A stretch of 64,000 bases of DNA from NCBI RefSeq assembly GCF_023273875.1, contig NZ_CP096882.1, forward strand, positions 2,728,001 to 2,792,000, read 5' to 3'. Positions within the stretch are counted from its first letter, which is position 1, and the number at the start of each line of letters is the position of its first letter. This DNA comes from Pseudarthrobacter sp. SSS035 (GTDB lineage Bacteria; Actinomycetota; Actinomycetes; Actinomycetales; Micrococcaceae). Below the pieces are notes generated by a model. The model did no database searches. It worked only from the letters and a program-made list of their open reading frames with translations, and was not told the origin of the DNA. Shown here piece by piece: positions 32,303 through 40,831 of this stretch. The position numbers and the translations under genes were made by a program.

Positions 32303-32980
32303 TTAGCGGGAGCGCTGGCGGAGGCGCTGCATGTCGAGGATCACTACGGCACGGGCTTCGAGGCGGAGCCAGCCGCGCTGAACGAACTCTGCCAGGGCCT
32401 TGTTGACCGTCTCGCGGGAGGCGCCTACCAGCTGGGCCAGCTCTTCTTGCGTGAGCTCGTGGGCTACCAGGACACCGTCGGTTGCCGGGCGGCCGAATCG
32501 GTCGGCCAGGTCCAGTAGGGCCTTGGCCACGCGGCCGGGGACGTCGGAGAACACCAGGTCCGAGAGCGAATCGTTGGTGCGGCGCAGGCGACGGGCCAGG
32601 GCCTGCAGCAGCTGCGCCGAAACCTCGGGGCGTGTCCGCAGCAGGGCGTTGAGGCTTTCGTTCTTCAGGCCAGCAAGGCGGGTTTCGGAGACAGCCGTGG
32701 CCGTTGCCGTGCGGGGGCTGGGGTCAAAGAGTGCCATTTCGCCGAACAGTTCACCCGGGCCCAGGATGGCGAGCAGGGACTCCCTGCCATCGGGGGACGT
32801 GCGGCCCAGCTTCACCTTGCCGGAGACGATGAAGTAGAGCTGGTCGCCCTGGTCGCCCTCGCGGAATACCGATGCACCGCGGGAGAGGTCCACCTCGGTC
32901 AGCTCGTCCGTCAGCAGGCGGAATGCTTCGTCGTCGAGCGTGGCAAATAGGGGTGCTCGGCGCAGTACCTCGATGTCCAT
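32303..32980 (-). CDS. crp: Crp/Fnr family transcriptional regulator (GlxR/Crp type)
   Basis: A 225-residue regulator: cyclic-nucleotide-binding domain (about 5-120, with GDQLYFIVSGKVKL, GPGELFGEMALF and the phosphate-contact SPRTATATA), a long dimer helix (about 115-140) and a C-terminal HTH containing ELTQEELAQLVGASRETVNK and LAEFVQRGWLRLE. It corresponds by position and sequence type to mycobacterial Crp (Rv3676) and corynebacterial GlxR, cAMP-responsive global regulators. A TGTGA half-site at 33047 may indicate autoregulation. It is divergent from marP. Confidence 0.93.
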   Translation of the reverse strand: MDIEVLRRAPLFATLDDEAFRLLTDELTEVDLSRGASVFREGDQGDQLYFIVSGKVKLGRTSPDGRESLLAILGPGELFGEMALFDPSPRTATATAVSETRLAGLKNESLNALLRTRPEVSAQLLQALARRLRRTNDSLSDLVFSDVPGRVAKALLDLADRFGRPATDGVLVAHELTQEELAQLVGASRETVNKALAEFVQRGWLRLEARAVVILDMQRLRQRSR

Positions 32981-33245
32981 GAAATCTCCTGAATAAAAAG
33001 TGTCGGCTGTGGCGCTTTTGCCATTGTTTCAGAATTTTCAAGGTTCTGTGACGTACTTGGCAGCGGAAACGCCGCGGACAGTGTGTAATGCGGGCCTTAT
33101 CCGTCGCCCGGCGGCGCCCGGGGTGTGAGTTTGACGACTGAACGTGAGGCGAACCGGGCCCCAATAGGCGGGAGACTGGCGCCCACAGAATAATGTCAGC
33201 CTGCGCCACTAGAATTGGGTCTCAACCGTATTAGAGGAGCGCTCA

Positions 33246-34430
33246 GTGTTTGGCTTGACTGTTCTGGACCTGGCGCTGATCCTGGCCCTGCTGTCTTACC
33301 TGATCTATGGCCTGCGCAACGGCTTCCTGGTAACCCTCGGGGGTATCGCCGGCTTTGCCGCAGGCGCCGTGGCTGCCTTCTTTGCCGTCCCACTGGTCAG
33401 CAACTTCGTGGAAGACTCCGGCTGGAGGCTGACCGCCATCGTGGCCGCCGCCGTCGTTCTGATGGCTCTGGGCCATGGCCTCGGGACCATGATCGGGCGC
33501 AAAATCCGCGGCGCCGTGCGGATCAAGCCGCTGCGTGCTGTGGACCGGCTGGTGGGCGGGGCCGTCAATGTGGTGGTCTCGGCGTTGGTCATGTCCATGC
33601 TTGCCTTCAGCGTCAGCGCCCTGGGCGTTCCGTTTGTGTCCCAGCAACTGGCCGAGTCCAAAGTCATCCGGTACATCGACGGGCTGACCCCTGTCCCGTT
33701 GAAGACCACCATGGCGCAGCTACGGTCAACGGTGATCGGCAACGGAATCCCCACGCTGCTGGAAGGCCTGGACCAGGGGCAGCCAGTGGCGGTGCCCAAT
33801 GCCAGCACCGATACTCCGGCGCTGAACCGGGCCGCACAGTCAGTCCTGAAAATAGCCGGAACCGCCTACCAATGCGGGCAGAACCAGACCGGCACCGGCT
33901 TTGTGGTTTCCCCCGGCCGGGTTGTGACCAATGCCCATGTTGTGGCGGGCGTGTCGCAGCCTGTGGTTGAAATTCCCGACGGCGGCGCGCTGCCCGGGCG
34001 GGTGGTGTACTTCGACACCAGGCACGACCTCGCCGTTTTGGCCGTTGACGGGTTGCCTTCCGAACCACTCACGCTGACGTCCGACCTGCCTAACGGCAGC
34101 CCGGCCGCTTTCGCGGGGTACCCTCACGGCGGTCCGTTCCAGTCCAACCCCGCCACGGTCCAGGACATCACCTCGGTTCTGGTGCCCGACATCTACGGCG
34201 AAAACCCGGCCCCGGAAGAGATCTACCGCCTGGCCGGCAACGTCCAGCCCGGGAACTCGGGCGGCCCGCTGCTGACCATGGAGGGCCTGGTGGCCGGCGT
34301 CATTTTCGCCAAGGCAACCTCGGACACCGAAATGGGTTTCGCGATCACCATGAATGACCTCTTCCCGGTCGCATCCCAGGCCGCAAGCCTCAGCGCTCCG
34401 GTCTCCTCCGGGCAGTGCATCCAGAAGTAG
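33246..34430 (+). CDS. marP: MarP-family membrane serine protease (CvpA + trypsin-like domains)
   Basis: A 394-residue protein: four N-terminal membrane segments (about 5-115, CvpA/colicin V-like) and a periplasmic chymotrypsin-fold domain (about 200-390). The catalytic triad is readable as His in VTNAHVVAG, Asp in TRHDLAVLAV and Ser in PGNSGGPLL. Two cysteines (near residues 213 and 391) could form the disulfide seen in mycobacterial MarP. MarP (Rv3671c) is required for acid tolerance in M. tuberculosis. The symbol is used by homology and synteny; the role here is inferred. RBS AGAGGAG precedes GTG 33246. Confidence 0.85.
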   Translation: MFGLTVLDLALILALLSYLIYGLRNGFLVTLGGIAGFAAGAVAAFFAVPLVSNFVEDSGWRLTAIVAAAVVLMALGHGLGTMIGRKIRGAVRIKPLRAVDRLVGGAVNVVVSALVMSMLAFSVSALGVPFVSQQLAESKVIRYIDGLTPVPLKTTMAQLRSTVIGNGIPTLLEGLDQGQPVAVPNASTDTPALNRAAQSVLKIAGTAYQCGQNQTGTGFVVSPGRVVTNAHVVAGVSQPVVEIPDGGALPGRVVYFDTRHDLAVLAVDGLPSEPLTLTSDLPNGSPAAFAGYPHGGPFQSNPATVQDITSVLVPDIYGENPAPEEIYRLAGNVQPGNSGGPLLTMEGLVAGVIFAKATSDTEMGFAITMNDLFPVASQAASLSAPVSSGQCIQK

Positions 34431-34475
34431 CCCGGGCGGCTTGAGCCACACGAGCCTGAGCCACCCGGCGCCTGG

Positions 34476-34934
34476 CTACAGCGTTTCGGCCAGGTAGTCG
34501 ATGGCTAGCTTGTAGCCGAAGACCCCGGCGCCCACGATCACCGCGGCGCACACCGGGGACAAGAAAGAGTGGTGCCGGAATTCCTCGCGCTGGTGCACGT
34601 TGGTGATGTGGACCTCGACGGCGGGAAGCTGCACCGCTGCCAGGGCGTCGCGCAGTGCCACGGAGGTGTGCGTGAAGGCGCCGGCGTTCAGCACAATCCC
34701 GACGGCGGTGCCGCGGGCTGCGTGGATGACGTCCAGGAGCACGCCCTCATGGTTGGACTGGACGCATTCCACCGTGAAGCCGTGGGCCTGCGCCGTGGTG
34801 GCTGCCAGCTGTTCCACGTCCGCGAGGGTGGAGGTGCCGTACTTCTCGGGTTCACGGGTGCCCAGCAGGTTGAGGTTGGGGCCGTTGATCACAAGGATCG
34901 TGCCGCGCCCGGCAGCGTTGGTGGCTTCAGTCAT
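34476..34934 (-). CDS. aroQ: 3-dehydroquinate dehydratase, type II
   Basis: A 152-residue type II dehydroquinase of the shikimate pathway, which dehydrates 3-dehydroquinate to 3-dehydroshikimate and functions as a dodecamer. Motifs are GPNLNLLGTREPEKYG with the active-site Arg/Tyr, SNHEG, NAGAFTHTS and VEVHITNVHQREEFRHHS with the catalytic His. Start ATG 34934 is chosen; the frame is open upstream to 35027, but that would run through the adjacent inverted repeat. It stands alone, away from other aro genes. Confidence 0.95.
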   Translation of the reverse strand: MTEATNAAGRGTILVINGPNLNLLGTREPEKYGTSTLADVEQLAATTAQAHGFTVECVQSNHEGVLLDVIHAARGTAVGIVLNAGAFTHTSVALRDALAAVQLPAVEVHITNVHQREEFRHHSFLSPVCAAVIVGAGVFGYKLAIDYLAETL

Positions 34935-34989
34935 GGATGCAAATCTAGTGCCTGGGAGGGCCTGCCGCGCATTGTTGCTCCGCCAAGCG

Positions 34990-35052
34990 CATCGACTGCT
35001 CCGTGGGTGCCCCTTTTCTACGGGCAAAAGGGCACCCTTGGAGCAATCGATG
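34990..35052. repeat. Long imperfect inverted repeat between GH36 gene and aroQ
   Basis: Arms of 28 and 27 bp (34990-35017, 35026-35052) pair with one bulged base and a few mismatches around an 8-nt loop: CATCGACTGCTCC then GTGCCCCTTTT, against AAAAGGGCAC and GGAGCAATCGATG. The stem begins directly after the GH36 stop codon. It can act as the terminator of the galactoside operon, but its length suggests a miniature repeat element of the kind seen across Arthrobacter genomes. Confidence 0.6.
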
Positions 35053-37260
35053 CTAGAGGGCCGTGAACCTCACGACGAGGGCGTGCTCGGGGTTGAGGAT
35101 GGGCATCGGCAGGCCCACTTCGGCCAGGAAGCGGCCACCGGCCACCGCCCCGTCCGCCAGCCAGGCCGGCGGCTGGACCTGAGTGAACGTGTGGGCGTAG
35201 TCGGCGTCTCCGGGCGCCGGGAAGATGGCTTCCACCCGGTAGTCCTGGTCCGGTTCCAGGCCGGGGATGGTGATCCGTCCGGTCTGTTCCGCGAACGCGG
35301 TGCCCGTGCTGACCAGGGCGAACAGCGCCGCGGTTGTGCCTGGGCGAACGGTGCCCTGCGAGGCGCCACTGGGGGCCACCACGCCGTGCAGCATCAGGGA
35401 ATCGCCGGGGACGTCCGCACGGACCATACGCCCGGAGTGGATCAGGCCGCGGTGTTCCTTGTAGAGGGCGATGAAGCGTTTGAGTTCCTCGCGCTCGGCG
35501 CCCTGGACCCCGCGGACATCCCACTCCATGCCGAAGTGGCCGAACAGCGCCGTGATGGCGCGGAAGGACAGATCGTGCGTGCGGGCCGTGGTGTGCGAGG
35601 TGGTGGGGCCAACGTGACCGCCCACGAGCTCCGGCGGGACCACCAGCCCGGTCCAGCGCTGGATGGTCTGCCGTTCCAGGGCGTCGTTGCAGTCCGAGGC
35701 CCAGATGCGGTCAGTGCGTTCCAGGATGCCCAGGTCCACGCGGGCGCCGCCGGAGGAGCAGCTTTCAATTTCGACGCCGGGATGGGCCTTCTTGAGTTCG
35801 TCAAAGAGCCGGTACGCGGCGAGGGTCTGTTCGTGGACCGAGGAGCGGCCGGCGTGGCCGTGCTCCAACTGGTCCCGGTTCTGGTCCCACTTGAGGTAGC
35901 TGATGTTGTTCTCGCGCAACAGGGCGTCGACGCGGTCGAAAATGTACTGCCACGCGTCCGGGTTCACGAGGTCGATCACATGCTGGTTCCGCCATTCAAT
36001 CGGCAGGCGGCCGCCGTCCTTGTAGCTCTGGACCGAAGGGCCAACAATCCACTCAGGGTGCGCGCGGACAATATCGGAGTCCAGGTTGACCATTTCCGGT
36101 TCCACCCAGAGCCCGAATTCCATCCCGCGCGACGTCACGGCATCGATCAGGGGAGTGAGGCCATCGGGCCAGAGTGATTCGTCGACGTACCAGTCGCCCA
36201 GGCCGGCGTGGTCGTCGCGGCGGCCGCGGAACCAGCCGTCGTCGAGCACAAACCGCTCCACGCCCAGTTCGGCGGCGGAGTCAGCCAGCTCGATCAGGGT
36301 GGACAGGTTATGGTCGAAATAGACCGCTTCCCAGGTGTTGAGCACCACAGGACGGGGCTTGCGCGATGTGGCGGTGCCGGCTGCGGGGAGCACGTGGTGG
36401 GGGCGGGACCGGAACCAGCTGTAGAACGCCTCGCTGATGCCGTCCAGGCCGCGGTCCGAGTACGCGGCAAAGAGCGCCGGCGTGGTGTAGCTGGCGCCGG
36501 GTGCAAGGATGACCTCGGCCGGGCCCAGGAGCTCGGAGCCGCCGATCATGGTGCGGCCGTCGCCGATGCTGTCGGCGAACTGTTCGTGGTTGCCGCTCCA
36601 GGCCAGGTGCGTGGCCCAGACCTTCCCGTGGCGGTTGCCGAAGCCGGGGGTGCCGGCGGCGAACAGCAGCGAGGAATCGTGTCCCGTGCGGCCGTGCCGG
36701 CCGGTGCGGACCCAGGTGCCCTGCTGGATGGGGCGGCGCTGCGGGTGGCGTTCCCGGCACCAGCGCCCGGTCAGGTCAAGGAGTTCGACGGCGTCCGGAG
36801 CCACCGGGAGGACGGTGGCCAGCTCGTCGAGCTGGTACGGCGTGTCGCCGTCGTTGGTGAGGGTGTGGCGCAGCTCCAGCAGGCCGCCGTCGTGCAGTGT
36901 CAGTGCGGACGAAACGGTCAGTCCGGCGTCGGGATCGGCCTGGACAATAACGACGGCGGAGCTGCCCTCGGCAGTCGCTGTCACGGTGCGGAGGCGGGCC
37001 GAGAAATCCAGGCCGGAGACGCCGTCTGTGATGCGGTGGCCGCGGAGGGCGGGACGGCCGCGCCAGCTGGAGGATGCCTGCGGCAGGAGCCCTGCTGGCA
37101 CGTTGGCGTCGATGGCGGAGTGCGGGATGGGTTCGCCCAGAATGGCGAGGTCCGGCAGGGTGCTGCCAAGATCCGCGCCCCAGTGGATGACCTCGGCCTC
37201 CCCGCTGTCGAAGCCCATCACCAGGCTGGTGCCGGCGGAACGGAGGTGGAGGGGGTCCAT
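35053..37260 (-). CDS. Alpha-galactosidase, glycoside hydrolase family 36
   Basis: A 735-residue enzyme: N-terminal beta-supersandwich (about 1-310), catalytic (beta/alpha)8 barrel (about 310-640) and C-terminal beta domain. The nucleophile Asp is in YLKWDQN near residue 455 and the acid/base Asp in SDCND near 520. RFVLDDGWFRGRRDD and GLWVEPEMVNLDSD are GH36 landmarks. It removes terminal alpha-galactose from melibiose/raffinose-type sugars in the cytosol. AAAGGA about 9 bp before ATG 37260 supports the start. It is the last gene of the transporter operon. Confidence 0.94.
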   Translation of the reverse strand: MDPLHLRSAGTSLVMGFDSGEAEVIHWGADLGSTLPDLAILGEPIPHSAIDANVPAGLLPQASSSWRGRPALRGHRITDGVSGLDFSARLRTVTATAEGSSAVVIVQADPDAGLTVSSALTLHDGGLLELRHTLTNDGDTPYQLDELATVLPVAPDAVELLDLTGRWCRERHPQRRPIQQGTWVRTGRHGRTGHDSSLLFAAGTPGFGNRHGKVWATHLAWSGNHEQFADSIGDGRTMIGGSELLGPAEVILAPGASYTTPALFAAYSDRGLDGISEAFYSWFRSRPHHVLPAAGTATSRKPRPVVLNTWEAVYFDHNLSTLIELADSAAELGVERFVLDDGWFRGRRDDHAGLGDWYVDESLWPDGLTPLIDAVTSRGMEFGLWVEPEMVNLDSDIVRAHPEWIVGPSVQSYKDGGRLPIEWRNQHVIDLVNPDAWQYIFDRVDALLRENNISYLKWDQNRDQLEHGHAGRSSVHEQTLAAYRLFDELKKAHPGVEIESCSSGGARVDLGILERTDRIWASDCNDALERQTIQRWTGLVVPPELVGGHVGPTTSHTTARTHDLSFRAITALFGHFGMEWDVRGVQGAEREELKRFIALYKEHRGLIHSGRMVRADVPGDSLMLHGVVAPSGASQGTVRPGTTAALFALVSTGTAFAEQTGRITIPGLEPDQDYRVEAIFPAPGDADYAHTFTQVQPPAWLADGAVAGGRFLAEVGLPMPILNPEHALVVRFTAL

Positions 37261-37351
37261 AAAATGCTGTCCTTTGCGGTGTGGGAGAAAGTAATGAGGC
37301 TGTACGCCGCGGGAACGATGCCCGCGGCGCACAGCCGGTCAAGCTGGTGGC

Positions 37352-38692
37352 CTACTTGAAGAGGGCGTTGACCTGTTCGTTGGCCTGGGTCAGGGAGCTG
37401 GCCGGGGCCTTGCCGGACACTACGGCGTCCATGGCGGGCTCCATGATGCCCTTGACCTTGGCGGTGTTGTCCGTGATCGGGTACAGGAACGTGCTCTTGT
37501 TCTTGACGTGCTCGGTGAACGCGGAGACGTCCACGTTCTTGGCGGCGAAGGCGGCGGCAGCCTTGTCGGAGGAAGCCTTGAGCGCAGGGAAGACGACGGC
37601 CTTGGACGCTACGACGTCCTGGCAGTCAGCGGAGGCGAGGTACTCAACCCACTTGATCGAGGCGTCCTTCTTCTTGGTTCCGGCCCAGATCGAGTCGGCC
37701 AGGCCGTTGAACATCGAGGCACGCTTGCCTTCAGGGCCCACCGGAGTGGGGGCGATGCCAACCTCGATGCCCTTGTAGCCGGTGTACTGCCCGGTCATCC
37801 ACGAACCGTGGGCGTTGATGGCGGACTTGCCCGCTGCGAACGTGTCGGCCATTGCCGCACCGACTGTGGTCTCCAGCTTGGGCATGTAGCCCTTCTGGGC
37901 CAGCTCCGCGAACCACTCCATGCTTTCCTGGAACTTGGGGTCGTCGTAGTTGTAGTGCGTGCCCCACGGGTTCTTGTCCGTGTGGGACCAGCCGGTGGTG
38001 TTGGTGAGGTAGCTCCACTCCGTCTGCCCGGAGGAGTCGCCGCCGCCGTTGAGGCCTAGGCCATAGACGGCGACGTTGTTCTTGTCGAAGCCGGCCTCGT
38101 CGCCGCGCTTGCCGTTCTTGTCAACGCTCAGGTGGGCGATGACCTGTTCGTACGTGCCGCCGTCCTGGGGGTTCCAGGTGAGGTTCTTCATCTGGTCTTC
38201 GGTGACGCCGCCGCTGGCGAGCATGGCCTCGTTGTAGAACAGGCCGATGGTGTCCCAGTCCTTCGGCAGGCCGTAGCGCTTGCCGTCCTGGCCAACCCAC
38301 AGGTCCGCGAGGCCCTCGTTGTACTTGGACAGGTCAATGTTGTCCTTCGTGACGGCCTCGTCGATGGCCAGCAGCTGCTTGTTTTCGGCGAGCTCGCCGT
38401 AGCGTCCGAGGTGGTTGGTGAAAACGTCCGGGGCGGTGCCGCCAACAAAGCCGGTGGTCAGTGTGCTCCAGTAGTCGTCCCACCCGCGCTGGGTGATCTT
38501 GACCGAGATGTCCGGGTTGGCCTTCGTGAAGTCGTCGGCGCACTGCTGGTAGGCGGGCAGCTGGTTGGCGTCCCACAGCCAGTAGTTGATCTCGCCCTTG
38601 GCTGACTCTGCCGAGGAGGAGGATCCGCCACATGCGGACAGGGACAGTGCCATTACAGCAGCGACGGCGACGGCGCCGAGGGATTTCTTCAT
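37352..38692 (-). CDS. Carbohydrate ABC transporter substrate-binding lipoprotein
   Basis: A 446-residue extracellular solute-binding protein (family 1, MalE-like). Its lipoprotein signal peptide ends in LSAC with lipidated Cys21. KGEINYWLWDAN begins the first lobe, and LTTGFVGGTAPDVFTNHLGR and AINAHGSWMTGQYTGYKG are typical elements. It delivers a sugar, probably an alpha-galactoside given the GH36 neighbour, to the two permeases. The order permease-permease-binding protein differs from the usual binding-protein-first order. Confidence 0.93.
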   Translation of the reverse strand: MKKSLGAVAVAAVMALSLSACGGSSSSAESAKGEINYWLWDANQLPAYQQCADDFTKANPDISVKITQRGWDDYWSTLTTGFVGGTAPDVFTNHLGRYGELAENKQLLAIDEAVTKDNIDLSKYNEGLADLWVGQDGKRYGLPKDWDTIGLFYNEAMLASGGVTEDQMKNLTWNPQDGGTYEQVIAHLSVDKNGKRGDEAGFDKNNVAVYGLGLNGGGDSSGQTEWSYLTNTTGWSHTDKNPWGTHYNYDDPKFQESMEWFAELAQKGYMPKLETTVGAAMADTFAAGKSAINAHGSWMTGQYTGYKGIEVGIAPTPVGPEGKRASMFNGLADSIWAGTKKKDASIKWVEYLASADCQDVVASKAVVFPALKASSDKAAAAFAAKNVDVSAFTEHVKNKSTFLYPITDNTAKVKGIMEPAMDAVVSGKAPASSLTQANEQVNALFK

Positions 38693-38740
38693 GGTTCTAC
38701 TTTCCGTTCGGGAGTTGGGAGAAGCGGGAGGTTCGGGAGG

Positions 38741-39667
38741 TTACTTGATGCCGGAGAAGCCGATGGAGTTGACGATCTTCTTGCCGAAGGCGGCGAAGAG
38801 GATCAGGATGGGAAGGGCCGAAACCAGGACCGCGGCCATGAGGCCGGACCAGTCTGGGGCGCCTTGGGGGGACTGCGATTTGAAGACGCCCAGGCCTACC
38901 TGCAGGACGCGCACGTCATCCTGCGAACCGACCAGCAGCGGCCAGAAGTACTCGTTCCACTGGCCGATAAAGGTGAGCAGGGCCAGCGTGGCGAGCGGTG
39001 CCGCGGCGTTGGGGAGCACGATCTGGAAGAAGATGCGGAGGTGCTTGGCGCCGTCGAGCATGGCTGCCTCTTCGACCTCCCGGGACATGTTCAGGAAGAA
39101 CTGGCGCAGGAAGAAGATGGCGAACGGCGTCATAAAGACGTATGGCAGGACCATGCCGAGCATCGTGTTGAGCAGGTCCAGGTTCTTGATCAGCAGGAAG
39201 TTCGGCAGGGCCGTGAAGATCGGCGGGACCAGCATCGTGCCCAGGAACAGGCCGAACACCACGTTCCGGCCCTTCCAGCGCAGCCGGGCAAAGGCGTACG
39301 CAGCCATCGCACTGAAGAACACGGCCCCGGCAGTGGTGATGGAGGAGAAGATGATGGAGTTCTTCAGGTACAGCCAGAAATCGATGGCGGCACCGGAACC
39401 GCCTTCTGCGACGGCGTCGGCCGGGCTCTGCAGCCCGAAAACCCGCATAAAGGCGCCGAAGGTGAATTCCGCGGGAAGCAGGCTGGCCGAATTGGAAGCC
39501 AGTGCCGAGTTCGTGGACAGCGCCGTGCGCAGCACCCAGAGGAACGGGACGACGGAGACGGCGATGGCCAGGGCAAGGAGGGCCCAGGCTCCCGCGCGGC
39601 GGGGGTTGAACGGACGACGGCGGCGGGTTGCGGCCTGCAGCGGTGCGCGGCTGGTGGTGGTGGTCAT
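38741..39667 (-). CDS. Carbohydrate ABC transporter permease (MalG-like)
   Basis: A 308-residue inner-membrane permease with about six helices and the EAA loop EEAAMLDGAKHLRIFFQIVLP, where the coupling ATPase docks. The N-terminus is Arg-rich. It is the second permease of the operon, 9 bp after the first. No ATPase gene lies in the cluster, so a shared MsiK-type ATPase from elsewhere is expected, as is usual for CUT1 transporters in actinobacteria. Confidence 0.93.
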   Translation of the reverse strand: MTTTTSRAPLQAATRRRRPFNPRRAGAWALLALAIAVSVVPFLWVLRTALSTNSALASNSASLLPAEFTFGAFMRVFGLQSPADAVAEGGSGAAIDFWLYLKNSIIFSSITTAGAVFFSAMAAYAFARLRWKGRNVVFGLFLGTMLVPPIFTALPNFLLIKNLDLLNTMLGMVLPYVFMTPFAIFFLRQFFLNMSREVEEAAMLDGAKHLRIFFQIVLPNAAAPLATLALLTFIGQWNEYFWPLLVGSQDDVRVLQVGLGVFKSQSPQGAPDWSGLMAAVLVSALPILILFAAFGKKIVNSIGFSGIK

Positions 39668-39676
39668 GCGGGGCTC

Positions 39677-40618
39677 CTAGTCCAGGTCCGACTCGTTGCC
39701 CTTGAGGAACTTCATCTGGATGAAGGCCACCAGGGCGAGGATGAGGAAGAGAATGACGGCGATGGCGGATCCGTAGCCGAAGTCCGACTCGGTGAAGGCG
39801 CGCTGGTAGATGTAGTACTGGATGACGCGGGTGGCGTTGACGGGCCCGCCGCCGGTGGTGACGGAGACGGTGTCGAAGACCTGGAAGGAGCCGATCACGG
39901 TGACAACAAGGACGAGGACCAGGACCGGCCGCAGCAGCGGAATGGTGATCTTGCGGAAGGTCTGGAACGGTGAAGCGCCGTCGAGTTTGGCTACCTCGTA
40001 GATGTGGCCCGGGATGGCCTGCATGCCGGCGAAGATGAGCAGGGCGGTGTAGCCCATGTGGCGCCAGGTGTTGATCAGGGCCTGGGTGGGGATGGCCCAC
40101 TCCTCGCTTCCAAAGAATGCGACGCGGGGGAGGCCTGCCCATTCGATGAACTGGTTGACGACGCCGATCTGGTAGTCGAGCATCCAGAACCAGAGCAGTG
40201 CCGCGATGACGTTTGACATCATCCAGGGCAGCAGCAGGGCGCCGCGGATGAGGGTGGACTTCGCGACCTTGTGCATCAGGAGGGCCAGGCCAAGGGCCAG
40301 GGCGGTCTGGAGGACGATATTGAGGAAGACGTACTGGCCTGTGACGGCCAGGGAATTCCAGAACAGCGGGTCCTTGGCGATCGCCGAGTAGTTGTCCATC
40401 CCCACCCATGTCGGGTCTCCGAGGATGTTGTACTCCGTGAAACTCAGGTACACGCCGCGGATGGTTGGGACAACGTAGAAGAAGATGAACCCGATCATGG
40501 CCGGGGCGATGAAGAACAGGGCGATCTTGAGGTCGCCGAGCCGGCGGTAACCGCCGCGCGGCTTGGGGGCTCCCGGCTGGGGCGGGGCGGATCTCGCGTG
40601 TTTGGCAAGGGTGGTCAT
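39677..40618 (-). CDS. Carbohydrate ABC transporter permease (MalF-like)
   Basis: A 313-residue permease with about six membrane helices, EAA loop YEVAKLDGASPFQTFRKITI and the N-terminal segment LKIALFFIAPAMIGFIFFYV typical of CUT1 MalF-like subunits. It is the first gene of the minus-strand galactoside operon, reading away from the divergent operator region at 40619-40831. Confidence 0.93.
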   Translation of the reverse strand: MTTLAKHARSAPPQPGAPKPRGGYRRLGDLKIALFFIAPAMIGFIFFYVVPTIRGVYLSFTEYNILGDPTWVGMDNYSAIAKDPLFWNSLAVTGQYVFLNIVLQTALALGLALLMHKVAKSTLIRGALLLPWMMSNVIAALLWFWMLDYQIGVVNQFIEWAGLPRVAFFGSEEWAIPTQALINTWRHMGYTALLIFAGMQAIPGHIYEVAKLDGASPFQTFRKITIPLLRPVLVLVLVVTVIGSFQVFDTVSVTTGGGPVNATRVIQYYIYQRAFTESDFGYGSAIAVILFLILALVAFIQMKFLKGNESDLD

Positions 40619-40663
40619 CGTCGACCCTTTCCTGACTGTGATGTGGATAACAACTGCTGAGAA

Positions 40664-40679
40664 ATCTACACGAGTAGAT
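40664..40679. promoter_or_regulatory. LacI-type operator (permease-proximal)
   Basis: ATCTACACGAGTAGAT is two exact 6-bp arms around ACGA, 45 bp upstream of the permease start. It shares CGAGTAGAT with a second site 77 bp further on. The central CG and 16-bp length are typical of LacI/GalR operators. The nearby LacI-family gene at 42040 is the natural candidate regulator. Confidence 0.8.
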
Positions 40680-40740
40680 CGGTGGTGGCAAGTGCTAATT
40701 TTCGAGCTTTATTCAAGGGGATTTATCCAGCGACTGGGGC

Positions 40741-40756
40741 ATTGACTCGAGTAGAT
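40741..40756. promoter_or_regulatory. LacI-type operator (oxidoreductase-proximal)
   Basis: ATTGACTCGAGTAGAT contains the palindrome ACTCGAGT at its centre and shares CGAGTAGAT with the site at 40664-40679. The other half-site has drifted (TTGA for TCTA). Together the two sites could support looped repression of both divergent units. Confidence 0.7.
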
Positions 40757-40831
40757 TCAGATGAAACACTGGGAATTCTGATGGACAGCGCTTGCCTGGC
40801 GCTCCTTCACAGCACCCACGGAAGGTAGACA

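Noticed and set aside
32025..32406. Short open frames of 74-120 codons in the spacer before crp
   Set aside because: They lack ribosome sites and family motifs and overlap the hairpins and the crp gene.
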